DNA of 8,910 nt from CADCWK01 sp964244115 (GTDB lineage Bacteria > Chloroflexota > Chloroflexia > Thermomicrobiales > UBA6265), in NCBI GenBank assembly GCA_964244115.1, contig CAXTHM010000108.1:1-8910 (forward strand), written 5' to 3'. A program made the position numbers and the translations under genes. Position 1 is the first letter of the stretch; the number at the start of each line of letters is the position of its first letter. Below the pieces are notes generated by a model. That model did no database searches and had not been told where the DNA came from. It worked only from the letters and a program-made list of their open reading frames with translations. This document shows positions 1-7,015 of this stretch, in pieces.

Positions 1-150
1 ACGATCCCCTCGCTTCATCCCTCCGGTCGTCTCACATGTTTCTGAACTTCAACAGCCCGTGCCGGTCGCGGGTCGCGCCGTATCTTGCCGAACGCTGGTC
101 GTCGTCGACGATTTTCCGGTCCGACAGGGCATCAGGCACAGAGGATCAGC

Positions 151-636
151 ATGTTTTCGGTAGCGATCGCTACGGATCGAGATCACGATGAGGTCTGGGC
201 GATCGAGCGCGATGGCGAGGAGATGCCTGACGGGTCGGAGCTCCCGGGCCGGGCGGCGGTGATCGCCAGTGCGCTCGCCGACAGCCGTTGCCTGGTTGCC
301 ATCGAGGATGAGACCGTCGTCGGGTTCGCGATCCACGACCGGTCGCTGTTCGGGCGGCCGTTCCTGGCGCTCCTCCGCGTCCGGGCGGCCTCGCGGCGCC
401 GTGGGATCGGGACCACGCTGGTCCAGGCCGTGATGGCGACGACGGAGGGCGACCGGCTGTTCGGCTCGACCAAGGCGTCCAACCACCCGATGCGAATGCT
501 GCTCGGCCGGCTGGGCTTCACAGCCAGCGGCTTCATCGAGAACCTCGACCCTGGCGACCCGGAGATGATCTACATCAGGTGGCTCGGGGCGGCGGCCCCG
601 TCCCCATTGCTGGCCCCGGCGGAGGCGCCGGACTGA
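151..636 (+). CDS. GNAT family N-acetyltransferase
   Basis: 161-residue single-domain acetyltransferase, the usual size for a GNAT enzyme; it should transfer an acetyl group from acetyl-CoA to an amine, substrate unknown, in the cytosol. The acetyl-CoA pyrophosphate-binding motif A is visible at about residues 76-97, with the R-R-x-G-x-G loop as SRRRGIGTTL (residues 81-90). The C-terminal part has the family's typical NHPMRMLLGRLGF segment (111-123). The ATG at 151 is chosen because AGAGG at 140-144 lies six bases upstream; the frame stays open back to a TTG at 85, but those residues (Arg-rich, no family match) have no ribosome binding site. The last codons and the stop are built into a strong hairpin. 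The next gene converges on it. Fold assignment is firm; the substrate cannot be read from the sequence. Confidence 0.88.
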   Translation: MFSVAIATDRDHDEVWAIERDGEEMPDGSELPGRAAVIASALADSRCLVAIEDETVVGFAIHDRSLFGRPFLALLRVRAASRRRGIGTTLVQAVMATTEGDRLFGSTKASNHPMRMLLGRLGFTASGFIENLDPGDPEMIYIRWLGAAAPSPLLAPAEAPD

Positions 637-654
637 GGCGCCTCCGCCGGGGCC
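612..654 (+). terminator. 18-bp perfect hairpin at the end of the GNAT gene
   Basis: Arms 612-629 and 637-654 are exact reverse complements (18 bp, almost all G/C) around a 7-base loop, 630-636, which holds the TGA stop of the acetyltransferase. No T-run follows, so it may act as a transcription-stopping or 3'-end-protecting hairpin rather than a classical intrinsic terminator. Being symmetric, it could also stop transcripts coming from the convergent VOC gene. Confidence 0.7.
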
Positions 655-658
655 GCAC

Positions 659-800
659 GGTGGCAGGAGTAGACCGATCCTCCGGCTGGGGTGAACCTGC
701 TTCCTCACTCGCCCCATGCGGGTTCGCCTCCGCGGGTGCCCGGAGCGGGGGCACGCCGTTGCCCCCAGGGGTGACGTGCGGCGTTCAGCCTTGGCGCTAG
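659..800 (+). repeat. Degenerate relative of the 0.2-kb dispersed repeat
   Basis: This GNAT-VOC spacer resembles the interior of the repeat copy at 1260-1463 in the same orientation. Shared pieces in the same order are: GGTGGCAGGAGTAGACCG (against GGTGGCGGAGCAGACCG), ACCTGCTTCCTCACTCGCCC (against ACCTGCTCGCTCACCCGC), GGTGCCCGGAGCGGGG (against GGTGCCCAGAGCGGGG) and GCGTTCAGCC (against GCGTCA-CCC, or GCGTCAGCCC in the second copy). Neither terminal inverted repeat is recognisable. I read this as an old decayed copy; chance similarity of GC-rich DNA is possible. Confidence 0.45.
747..766. terminator. Small GC hairpin between convergent GNAT and VOC genes
   Basis: GGGGGCA (747-753) pairs with TGCCCCC (760-766) around a six-base loop. 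It lies about 50 bases downstream of the VOC stop on the minus strand and could serve as its terminator. No T-run follows on either strand, so the call is weak. Confidence 0.3.
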
Positions 801-818
801 GGGGCACGACATGCCGGG

Positions 819-1196
819 CTACTGCGTGAACAGGCAGAAGACGTGGCCGTCCGGATCGCGGTAGACGTGGAGGCCCTCGTCGGACCGGTCGTCGGCACGG
901 ATGGCGCCGCAGGCCTCGGCGTGGGCGCTGGCGGCGTCGAGGTCCTCCACGCGGAAGTCGAGGTGCTGCATCATCTGCTGCGTTCCGGGCGCCGCCGGCC
1001 AGGTCGGGCGCTCGTAGATTCCCTCGATCTGGAAGCTGAGCGTCGTGCCGCCGTCCGGGTGCTCCAGGCGCGCCCAGGTCGGGTCGATGTCGACGATCGG
1101 CCAGCCGAGCAGCCGGGAGTAGAACCCGGCCAGGGCCTCCGGGTCCGGGCTGTTGAGGACGGCCGCGCGGAATGTGATCCGTGGTGGGGTGGTCAT
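819..1196 (-). CDS. VOC superfamily (glyoxalase-like) protein
   Basis: 125 residues with the paired beta-alpha-beta-beta-beta layout of the vicinal oxygen chelate fold: module one about residues 7-60 (ITFRAAVLNSPDPEALAGFY, then LGWP) and module two about 76-124 (HLDFRVEDLDAASAHAEACGA, then VYRDPDGHVFCLF). The RDPDGHVFCL ending is typical of small glyoxalase-like or bleomycin-resistance-like proteins. Metal ligands cannot be assigned with confidence: H78 and E or H residues near the second module are candidates, so it may be an enzyme or a ligand-binding protein. The start at 1196 is supported by AGGGAG seven bases or so upstream on the minus strand. It stands alone, convergent with the acetyltransferase. 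The exact reaction is unknown. Confidence 0.85.
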   Translation of the reverse strand: MTTPPRITFRAAVLNSPDPEALAGFYSRLLGWPIVDIDPTWARLEHPDGGTTLSFQIEGIYERPTWPAAPGTQQMMQHLDFRVEDLDAASAHAEACGAIRADDRSDEGLHVYRDPDGHVFCLFTQ

Positions 1197-1229
1197 GACG
1201 CGTTCTCCCTCTCATGGTCGACTCCGGAG

Positions 1230-1235
1230 ATCATA
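1230..1235 (-). promoter_or_regulatory. Putative -10 element (TATGAT) of the VOC gene
   Basis: On the minus strand TATGAT occurs 34 bases before the VOC start codon, which would give a leader of about 25 bases. No good -35 hexamer is seen at 16-18 bases upstream. The motif lies in a stretch (GGTATGATC preceded by CCGCATTC) that resembles the terminal repeat of the nearby 0.2-kb element. Confidence 0.35.
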
Positions 1236-1259
1236 CCGGGGAATGCGGACAGTACCGGG

Positions 1260-1463
1260 CCTGATACGGCATCCGGGCAAACGGTCGGTGGACCTGTGCC
1301 CCGTCGGTGGCGGAGCAGACCGCTCCCCCAGCCCCGCTCCGGCTCACCTGCTCGCTCACCCGCTGAAGCGGCTCACGCTCCGCTGCGGCTCGCAGGTGCC
1401 CAGAGCGGGGAGCCGTACACACCTGCGGGTACGCACCAAGCGTCACCCCGGATTGCATATGAG
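1260..1463 (+). repeat. 0.2-kb MITE-like repeat, copy 1
   Basis: About 204 bp non-coding element that recurs in inverted orientation at 8050-8245. Exact shared blocks include 39 bp (1407-1445, matching 8069-8107 reversed) and 29 bp (1338-1366, matching 8137-8165 reversed). The ends form an imperfect terminal inverted repeat: CTGATACGGCATCCGGG on the left and, read on the other strand, CTCATATGCAATCCGGG on the right. Inside, CACCTGC (about 1343) and GCAGGTG (about 1392) can pair, so the element can fold. It has no reading frame of note. It lies just upstream of the VOC promoter and about 90 bp downstream of the antiporter stop. Identity as a transposable miniature element is inference; it could also be a structured intergenic repeat family. 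Confidence 0.75.
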
Positions 1464-1551
1464 CCAGAGAGGGGTCTCGCTTCGCTGGGGAAGAGCGCCG
1501 CCCCGTCACCGCGCATTTCGAGGGACTCTCGACCCATTGCGCGGTCGGCGG

Positions 1552-2808
1552 TCATCGTTGACCGGTGGGAACCGCCGGGGATGACGGCGGCTCCGTCGTG
1601 GGGGCCAGCGGGCCGGCGCCGGGCGTCGGAGCCCCGAGCCCGAGCGCCCGGACGAGCGGCCCGACGGTCAGCCCCTGCGCCAGAAGTGTGAACAGGACGG
1701 CGCCGTAGGTCATGGCGAGCAGTTCGTCGCGGTAGGGAAAGCCGTCCGGCAGGCTGAGGGCGCCGGCCAGCGCGACCGCCCCGCGCAGACCGCCCCAGAA
1801 CAGGATGTGGCGCTCCGACAGGGAGAGGCTGAACCCGGCCCGGTCGAGGATCGACCCGCCGAGGTAGGCGACGACCACCCGGCCCGCCAGCGCGGCGACG
1901 ACGCCCCAGATCACGGCCTCCGGCTGGTCGCGCATCCCGGCCACGCTCACCTCCAGCCCGATCAGGAGGAAGAGCGCCGCGTTGGCGGTGAAGGCGAGCA
2001 GTTCCCAGAGATCGGTCAGCACCTCGTGGGAGCGCTGCGTGAACACCCAGCCGTGCCGGCGACCGAACAGCCCGAGGGTCATCGCCGCCGCGATCGTCGC
2101 CAGCACGCCCGACAGGCCGAGGCGGTCCGCCAGGAAGAACGAGCCGTAGGCGATCGCCACCGAGACCGCCATCTCGGTCAGGTGCTCGTCCACCGTGGCA
2201 ATCATCAGGTGGCCGACCCAGCCGATCGCGATCCCGATCAGGCTGCCTCCCACGATCGAGACGATGAACTCGCCCGTGGCGTCCGACGGGGAGAACTGGT
2301 CGGTAAGGACGGCCGAGGTCAGGGTCGCCAGGAGCACGAGGGCAGCGCCGTCGTTGAGCAGGCTCTCGGCTTCGGCGATGACCCGGAGCCGGTGGCCGAC
2401 ACCCAGATCCCGGAAGGTCGCCAGCACCGAGACCGGGTCGGTCGCGGCGATGATGGCGCCGAACAGCAGCGCGACCGTCCACGGCAACCCCAGGCCCCAG
2501 TGGACCAGCGCCCCACCGATGACCGCCGCGAGCAGCACCCCCGGTATGGCCAGCGTCAGCACCCCGACCCGGACCGACCAGAGCAGCCGGAGGTCCAGCA
2601 GGAAGGCGGCCTCGAAGATCAGCGGCGGCAGGAAGATGAGCAGGATCAGGTCGGCCGAGGGCACGACGTCCGGCAGCCAACCCGATGCGCCGATGATCAG
2701 GCCGCTGACGAGCAGGACGAGGGTGTACGAGACGCGCAGCCAGCTCGCCACGACGACGGCGGCCGTCGCGACGAGCAGGAGCAGGACGAGGGTCGAGACG
2801 TCGATCAT
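1552..2808 (-). CDS. CPA1-type Na+/H+ (cation/proton) antiporter
   Basis: 418-residue polytopic membrane protein with about 11-12 hydrophobic segments, the usual core of a bacterial NhaP/CPA1 exchanger. It should expel Na+ (or K+) in exchange for protons and help with pH and salt balance. Family signatures seen: FLPPLIFEAAF (residues 59-69), the ion-binding TDP motif (T123-D124-P125), EAESLLND with N152-D153, ANAALFLLIGLE (275-286), GGLRGAVALA (339-348) and QGLTVGPLV (378-386). The tail after residue 390 is short and Pro/Thr-rich, with no RCK/TrkA-C or cNMP domain, so no cytosolic regulatory module is fused. The ATG at 2808 is chosen because AGGAG lies just upstream and translation starts directly into the first membrane helix; the frame is open back to 2949 but that extension is Arg/Ser-rich and hydrophilic. 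It runs in the same direction as the phosphatase 340 bp upstream, with a hairpin between, so it is probably a separate transcript. Whether Na+ or K+ is the ion is unknown. Confidence 0.93.
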   Translation of the reverse strand: MIDVSTLVLLLLVATAAVVVASWLRVSYTLVLLVSGLIIGASGWLPDVVPSADLILLIFLPPLIFEAAFLLDLRLLWSVRVGVLTLAIPGVLLAAVIGGALVHWGLGLPWTVALLFGAIIAATDPVSVLATFRDLGVGHRLRVIAEAESLLNDGAALVLLATLTSAVLTDQFSPSDATGEFIVSIVGGSLIGIAIGWVGHLMIATVDEHLTEMAVSVAIAYGSFFLADRLGLSGVLATIAAAMTLGLFGRRHGWVFTQRSHEVLTDLWELLAFTANAALFLLIGLEVSVAGMRDQPEAVIWGVVAALAGRVVVAYLGGSILDRAGFSLSLSERHILFWGGLRGAVALAGALSLPDGFPYRDELLAMTYGAVLFTLLAQGLTVGPLVRALGLGAPTPGAGPLAPTTEPPSSPAVPTGQR

Positions 2809-3147
2809 CGGGCTCCTGCTTCGGACTGATGCACGGGCGTTCGGGACGGCAGACCGCCGGCTGGCGACGCTGGTCGTCCAATCTACTTCATCGGACAGGA
2901 GCGATGACGCCAGCCAGTCCCGTTCGGTCCGGGCTCCGCGCCGTCGCATCGCCTCGGGGCGGGCCGCTGGCCGGTGCGCTCATCGAGCGGTGGCTCGTTG
3001 GTCCGCTGAACCCGAACACCGGGGCTGCCGGGCGCTGACCCACGGCGCCGGAGATGGCGACGCCGGCGCCGGAATCCCGTTGCGGGTTCTGGCGCCGGCG
3101 TCGTGTGTCCGGAGGACGGTCTGCCCGTTCGGCTTCCGGCTACCCGG
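2809..3147. other. Intergenic spacer between phosphatase and antiporter
   Basis: 339 bp with no convincing gene. Short open frames here have no ribosome binding site, and they are Arg/Ser-rich like frame shadows in GC-rich DNA. It holds the phosphatase 3' hairpin (3058-3103) and must hold the antiporter promoter, but I see no good -35/-10 pair. Confidence 0.6.
3058..3103 (-). terminator. 13-bp hairpin downstream of alkaline phosphatase
   Basis: CGACGCCGGCGCC (3058-3070) pairs exactly with GGCGCCGGCGTCG (3091-3103), and the 20-base loop can pair further (CCCG with CGGG). It sits 45 bases beyond the phosphatase stop on the minus strand. No T-run follows, as with the other hairpins in this window. 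Confidence 0.65.
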
Positions 3148-4515
3148 TTAGCTCGCCGGCGTTGCGGCCGGGGTGGCGCCGCCTGTCGGCAGCTCCAGGC
3201 CCAGCGCCGTGACGAGCGCGACGAAGACATCGGTGTTCTCGTAGTCGCCCGCGAGCAGCTCGGAACCCGGTCCGGTCGCCGTCAGCGGGACACGGACGCC
3301 GGTGTGGCCGGTCGTCGTCCAGTCCAGCGAGAACTGGTAGTCGCTGTTCGCGACGTCGAACGGGCCGTCCTCGGCCGAGACCGCGAGGTCCCCCTCGGTG
3401 GCGCCGGACTCATCGGCGTCGTCGACGCCCTCGACCGTCAGGCCGCCGCACTCGTGGTCGGCGGTGACGAGGACCAGCGTGTCACCGGCCTCCGCCGCGT
3501 AGTCGAGGCCGAGCTGGACGGCCCGGTCGAGCTCACCGACGCCCTTGAGCATGTAGGTGGCGTTGTTGGAATGGGAGAACTCGTCGGTGGCCTCCTCTTC
3601 GACGAAGAGGAAGAAGCCGTTCGGGTTCTGCGAGAGGATCTCGATCGCCTTGGCGGTCATCGTGTCCAGCGTCACGACGGGATTGTAGATGTCGCCCTGG
3701 CCCTCGGGGCGCTGCTGGAACATCTCCTCGTTGGCGAACAGCCCGAGCAGCTTCGGCCCGGTGGCGCCGTCGAGCCCGGCCGGGTCGCTGACGTACTCGT
3801 AGCCCAACTCCTGCGCCCGCGCGATCAGGTCGCCCTGGTCGCTGCCGCTCTGCTCCTCGGGGTCCTCGTCCGGGTTGTCCGGGTAGGCGCCTTCGGTCCC
3901 TTCGGGCAGCCAGCGATCCTCGCCGCCGCCGAGGATGACGTCGACCTCGGCGTCCTCGATGTACTGCCGGGCGATCTCGCTCTGGAGGTCGCGGTCGAGG
4001 ACGTGGGCGGCGAAAGCGGCCGGGGACGCGTCCGTCACCTGACTGGTCGTGACGAGGCCGACCGACTTGCCGGCGGCCTTGGCCAGTTCGACGAGGTTGG
4101 TCACGGTGTTCCCGTCGGCATCGACGCCGATGGCGCCGTTGAGGGTCTTGACGCCGGTCGCGTAGGACGTCGCGGCGGCGGCCGAGTCGGTGACGAGGGC
4201 GTCCGGCGTGACGGAGTTGGTGCCGACCAGTCCGACGACCGGGAGGTCATCCATCGCCAGCGTGCCGGAGGGACCGACCGCGAAGAGGGTCCCGGCGCTG
4301 CGGTGGGCTTCGCCCATGCCGTCGCCGAGGAAGAAGATCACGCTGTTGGCGAGTGCCGGCCCGGCCGCCGGTGTGGCGTCCTGGGCAAGGCTGCCGCGCA
4401 GTCCGGTGCCGAGCAGAGCGGCCGACGCGCCGCCGAACAGGCTGGTCCGCATGATGGTCCGGCGGTCGAGGCGATGCGTCAGGGTTCGGGCGACGATCTC
4501 GCGTGACTGGCCCAT
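3148..4515 (-). CDS. phoA: Tat-exported PhoA-type alkaline phosphatase
   Basis: 455-residue secreted phosphomonoesterase that should release phosphate from organic esters outside the cytoplasmic membrane. The N-terminus carries a twin-arginine signal: DRRTIMR with R18-R19, a hydrophobic stretch SLFGGASAALLG, and a likely cleavage after SLA (A44). Active-site residues align with the PhoA family: D65 in FFLGDGMG, nucleophile S111 in TDSAAAATS, D162/S164 in TDASPAAFAAH, R175, then E306, D311 and H315 with the same spacing as E322/D327/H331 of the E. coli enzyme, D353-H354 in TADHECGG, and H404 in TTGHTG. So two zinc sites and one magnesium site look intact. Thr/Ala/Pro tails flank the mature domain (QDATPAAGPA and ATPAATPAS). 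The acidic insert at 214-229 is a surface loop. The ATG at 4515 has AGAGAGG eight bases upstream; the frame is open to 4620, but that stretch would put about 35 residues before the Tat signal. Expression may respond to phosphate starvation (see the Pho-box-like site). Confidence 0.95.
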   Translation of the reverse strand: MGQSREIVARTLTHRLDRRTIMRTSLFGGASAALLGTGLRGSLAQDATPAAGPALANSVIFFLGDGMGEAHRSAGTLFAVGPSGTLAMDDLPVVGLVGTNSVTPDALVTDSAAAATSYATGVKTLNGAIGVDADGNTVTNLVELAKAAGKSVGLVTTSQVTDASPAAFAAHVLDRDLQSEIARQYIEDAEVDVILGGGEDRWLPEGTEGAYPDNPDEDPEEQSGSDQGDLIARAQELGYEYVSDPAGLDGATGPKLLGLFANEEMFQQRPEGQGDIYNPVVTLDTMTAKAIEILSQNPNGFFLFVEEEATDEFSHSNNATYMLKGVGELDRAVQLGLDYAAEAGDTLVLVTADHECGGLTVEGVDDADESGATEGDLAVSAEDGPFDVANSDYQFSLDWTTTGHTGVRVPLTATGPGSELLAGDYENTDVFVALVTALGLELPTGGATPAATPAS

Positions 4516-4568
4516 GAGGTGAACCTCTCTCTCTGGTTGGCGTCGGGTCCTGACGACCAGACGCATGG

Positions 4569-4636
4569 GATCGCGCACCGGTGATGCGTCGCGAACCGAT
4601 CGCGTCACCAGGCACACCACATCATTTGACGCGATC
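4569..4636. repeat. Three GATCGCG motifs at 29-bp spacing, including a 10-bp inverted pair
   Basis: GATCGCGCA begins at 4569 and GATCGCGTCA at 4598, and TGACGCGATC (the exact reverse complement of the second, 10 bp) begins at 4627. Each start is 29 bp from the next. The inverted pair could be an operator or a hairpin with a 19-base loop in the phosphatase leader. The right arm overlaps the TTGACG hexamer. Confidence 0.5.
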
Positions 4637-4644
4637 TTTCCCTA

Positions 4645-4666
4645 TGACATATGAACCACATGTAAA
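4645..4666 (-). promoter_or_regulatory. Pho-box-like direct repeat upstream of alkaline phosphatase
   Basis: Read on the minus strand, towards the phosphatase, the site is TTTACA, five bases (TGTGG), TTCATA, five bases (TGTCA). Both hexamers fit the TT(A/C/T)A(C/T)A consensus known for PhoP-type boxes of Gram-positive bacteria, with the same 11-bp period. It lies about 130 bp upstream of the phosphatase start. The sequence match is direct; its recognition by a PhoB/PhoP protein is inference, because two hexamers can occur by chance in an AT-rich island and boxes often have three or four. Confidence 0.4.
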
Positions 4667-4945
4667 ATCGTTTCGCCGCTGCATGAATGAGACAGGATAT
4701 CTCTTTCGCGGTCTGCATTGCCGGATCGTTCCCGTCGGGTCGGTGTCCCGTCGTTGTCCGCCGCGCCGCCGGGATCGCGGCTTGCGTATGCTCCGGCGTG
4801 TTGACTGTGCGTGCAGCCGACCATCGGCATTTTCGCCTTGCCCGCCGCCGGTCGGACCAGTTATGGCGCCGGTCGGCGTATGACGTGTCGGGTCTGCCTC
4901 GCGTCGGTTCACTCGCCGGACACGATGGGCGCTGAAGGGATCGTC

Positions 4946-7015
4946 GTGGAGAGAGCGGACGGACCGGACCGGTCGGTGTCGGCCGCACAGGCGGCCGAAC
5001 GACGGGAGCCGTGGCGGCGCGAGGAGATGGCGACGTTCCTCGGGGAGATCGAACGGCTCATGGCGGCCCTGACCCGCCCGGAGGAGATGATCGGGGCGAT
5101 CGCTCCGCACCTCGGCAGCCGGCTGGGTCTCTCCCGGGTTGCCTTCGCATCGGTGGACGAGGCGGCTGGCGAAGTGCTGGCGTTCGTCCACGAGATCGCT
5201 GGTCCGGTCGACGCCTGGCCTGGCCGGCAGCACTTCCGTCTCACGTCCTACCTGGACGTCGGGCTGCGGCGCTCGCTGTCGCTCGGCGTGACGGCCGTCG
5301 TCACCGACGTGACGACGGACCCTCGGACGGCTGACCGGGCCGATGCCTATCGACGCCATGCGACCCGGTCCCAGGTGCTGGTTCCTCATCTCCGGGACGG
5401 CGAGTGGTGCTTCCTGCTGGCCGCCCAGCGGTCCGATCCGCACGACTGGGATGAGCGCGAGGTCGAGGTGATCCGCGATCTGACGATGCGGATCTGCCTC
5501 CGGCTGGAACGGGTCCGGGCGGACCAGGCGATCCGGGAGAGCGAGGACCGCTACCAGGTCCTGTTCGAGATGATCGACCAGGCCTTCTGCACGATCGAGA
5601 TGTTGTTCGACGACCATGGGGTGCCGAACGACTACCGGTTCATCGACATGAACCCGGCCTTCGAGCGGCACTCGGGCCTGCACGGCGTCATCGGGCGGCG
5701 GGCGCTGGAAGTGGCGCCCAACCTGGAGGCGCACTGGTTCGATTTCTACGGCCGGGTGGCGCTGACGGGGACGCCGGCCCACGTCGTCAACGAGGCGAAG
5801 GATCTGGACGGGCGCTGGTTCGATGTCCATGCCTTCCGGCTCGGGGGCGGCATGAGCCGGCGCGTCGCCGTGCTCTTCGATGACATCACCGAGCGGCGGC
5901 GGACCGAGGAAGCCCTCCGGGCCAGCGAGCAGCGCTTCCGGACGCTGTTCGAGCGCAGCGCCGATGCCGTCCAGCTCCTGACGGTCGAGGGCCGGATCGT
6001 CTTCTCCAGCGACTCGGTCGAAGGCGTCCTTGGCTACCGGCCCGACGAGATCGAGGGGCACGTCATCACGCCGTACCTGCACCCCGACGACCAGGACCAG
6101 GTCCTGACGGCCATGACGACGATCATGGCGGAACCGGGCGACCACACGACGCTGACCTACCGCGCCCGGCACCGCGACGGCTCCTGGGCCTGGATCGAGA
6201 CGACGCTCGCCAACCATGTCGACACGCCCGATGTCGGCGTGATCGTCGCCAACCTCCGCAACGTCACCCGGCGGGTCGACCTGGAGCGCCAGAAGGACGA
6301 CTTCCTCGCCGTCGCCACGCACGAGCTCAAGACCCCGGTGACGAGCCTGAAGGGCTACGCGCAGGTCCTGCGCAACCGGTTCCGCAAGGCGGGGGACGAG
6401 GCGTCGGCCGGGCTGATGGAGCGGATGGACCGGCAGCTCGACAAGCTGACCGGGCTGATCGCCGACCTGCTCGACGTTACCCGCCTCAACACCGGCGTGC
6501 TACCGCTGGCGGCCGACCGGTTCGACCTGAACGATCTCGTCCGCGAGATCGCCGGGGAGGTCCAGCTGACGTCGGACCGGCACGAGATCCGGGTCGAACC
6601 GGCTGCGGAGGCCATGATCGTCGCGGACCGGGAGCGGACCGGCCAGGTGCTGACCAACTTCCTCGCCAATGCGATCCTGTACTCGACCGACAGCAAGGAC
6701 ATCGTCGCGACCGTCCGCACCGACGCGGACCGGATCAGCGTCACGGTGCGGGACTGGGGGATCGGCATCCCGGCCGAGCAGCAGGCGCGGGTCTTCGAGC
6801 GCTTCTTCCGGGTGCATGATGTCCGGGGCAACACCCATCCGGGATTGGGACTGGGGCTCTATATCTCGGCCGAGATCGTGCGCCGGCAGGGCGGAGACAT
6901 CTGGGTGGTGAGCGCGGTCGGTGAGGGCTCGACGTTCGGTTTCTGGCTGCCTCGCGGGCCGGGTGCGCGGGCGTCCGACGAGGGGCGTGCCGGAGAGGTG
7001 GTGGGAGATGGCTAA
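4946..7015 (+). CDS. Soluble GAF-PAS-PAS sensor histidine kinase
   Basis: 689-residue cytosolic sensor kinase with no membrane segment. Order: GAF-like sensor (about residues 28-190), first PAS (about 195-320, ending VLFDDITERRRTEEAL), second PAS (about 325-448, with GYRPDEIEGH, YLHPDDQ, RHRDGSWAWIE), HisKA dimerisation domain (about 450-515) and HATPase domain (about 560-672). The phosphoacceptor is H459 in the H-box FLAVATHELKTPVTSL. The ATPase shows the N-box NFLANAILYS (N571, N575), G1 RDWGIGIP (D603), the F-box FERFFRV and G2 GLGLGLYIS, so it looks catalytically complete. The signal sensed is unknown; no cysteine/histidine haem or chromophore motif stands out. The GTG at 4946 is chosen because AAGGGA ends five bases upstream; an ATG at 4925 (seven residues longer) has no clear ribosome binding site, and the frame is open to 4811. 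The response regulator starts inside its last codons. Confidence 0.93.
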   Translation: MERADGPDRSVSAAQAAERREPWRREEMATFLGEIERLMAALTRPEEMIGAIAPHLGSRLGLSRVAFASVDEAAGEVLAFVHEIAGPVDAWPGRQHFRLTSYLDVGLRRSLSLGVTAVVTDVTTDPRTADRADAYRRHATRSQVLVPHLRDGEWCFLLAAQRSDPHDWDEREVEVIRDLTMRICLRLERVRADQAIRESEDRYQVLFEMIDQAFCTIEMLFDDHGVPNDYRFIDMNPAFERHSGLHGVIGRRALEVAPNLEAHWFDFYGRVALTGTPAHVVNEAKDLDGRWFDVHAFRLGGGMSRRVAVLFDDITERRRTEEALRASEQRFRTLFERSADAVQLLTVEGRIVFSSDSVEGVLGYRPDEIEGHVITPYLHPDDQDQVLTAMTTIMAEPGDHTTLTYRARHRDGSWAWIETTLANHVDTPDVGVIVANLRNVTRRVDLERQKDDFLAVATHELKTPVTSLKGYAQVLRNRFRKAGDEASAGLMERMDRQLDKLTGLIADLLDVTRLNTGVLPLAADRFDLNDLVREIAGEVQLTSDRHEIRVEPAAEAMIVADRERTGQVLTNFLANAILYSTDSKDIVATVRTDADRISVTVRDWGIGIPAEQQARVFERFFRVHDVRGNTHPGLGLGLYISAEIVRRQGGDIWVVSAVGEGSTFGFWLPRGPGARASDEGRAGEVVGDG

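Larger units (their letters stand above)
4516..4945. promoter_or_regulatory. Divergent control region between phosphatase and histidine kinase
   Basis: 430 bp between divergent starts. It contains an AT-rich island (about 4620-4700) unlike the rest of the window, a Pho-box-like direct repeat, and three spaced GATCGCG motifs. On the plus strand TTGACG (4626-4631) is followed after 16 bases by CATATG (4648-4653), and TTGACT (4801-4806) lies nearer the kinase without a clear -10. The rest (about 4700-4945) shows nothing I can assign. No small gene with a ribosome binding site was found. Confidence 0.55.

Noticed and set aside
1..18. Possible divergent minus-strand gene starting at 18 (ATG preceded by GGAGG)
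   Set aside because: The Shine-Dalgarno-like bases are only one base from the ATG, and just six codons are in the window, so nothing can be supported.
1260..1463. CRISPR or tRNA-like structure in the repeat copies
   Set aside because: There are only single, widely separated copies with no regular spacer units, and no cloverleaf or anticodon arm could be drawn.
1373..2881. Long open frame opposite or offset to the antiporter gene (502 codons)
   Set aside because: Arg/Pro/Gly-rich translation with no family match, overlapping a membrane protein with clear motifs; a typical shadow frame in GC-rich DNA.
2809..2949. Longer N-terminus for the antiporter (start at 2949)
   Set aside because: The extra 47 residues are hydrophilic and Arg/Ser-rich, while the ATG at 2808 has AGGAG and leads straight into the first membrane helix.
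3103..4506. 467-codon plus-strand frame across the phosphatase
   Set aside because: Antisense shadow of a gene with all catalytic residues in place; Val/Gly/Arg-rich with no ribosome binding site.
4622..6322. 566-codon minus-strand frame across the histidine kinase
   Set aside because: Antisense to the well-defined GAF/PAS/kinase frame; composition (Asp/Arg/Val/Gly/Pro) is that of a shadow frame.
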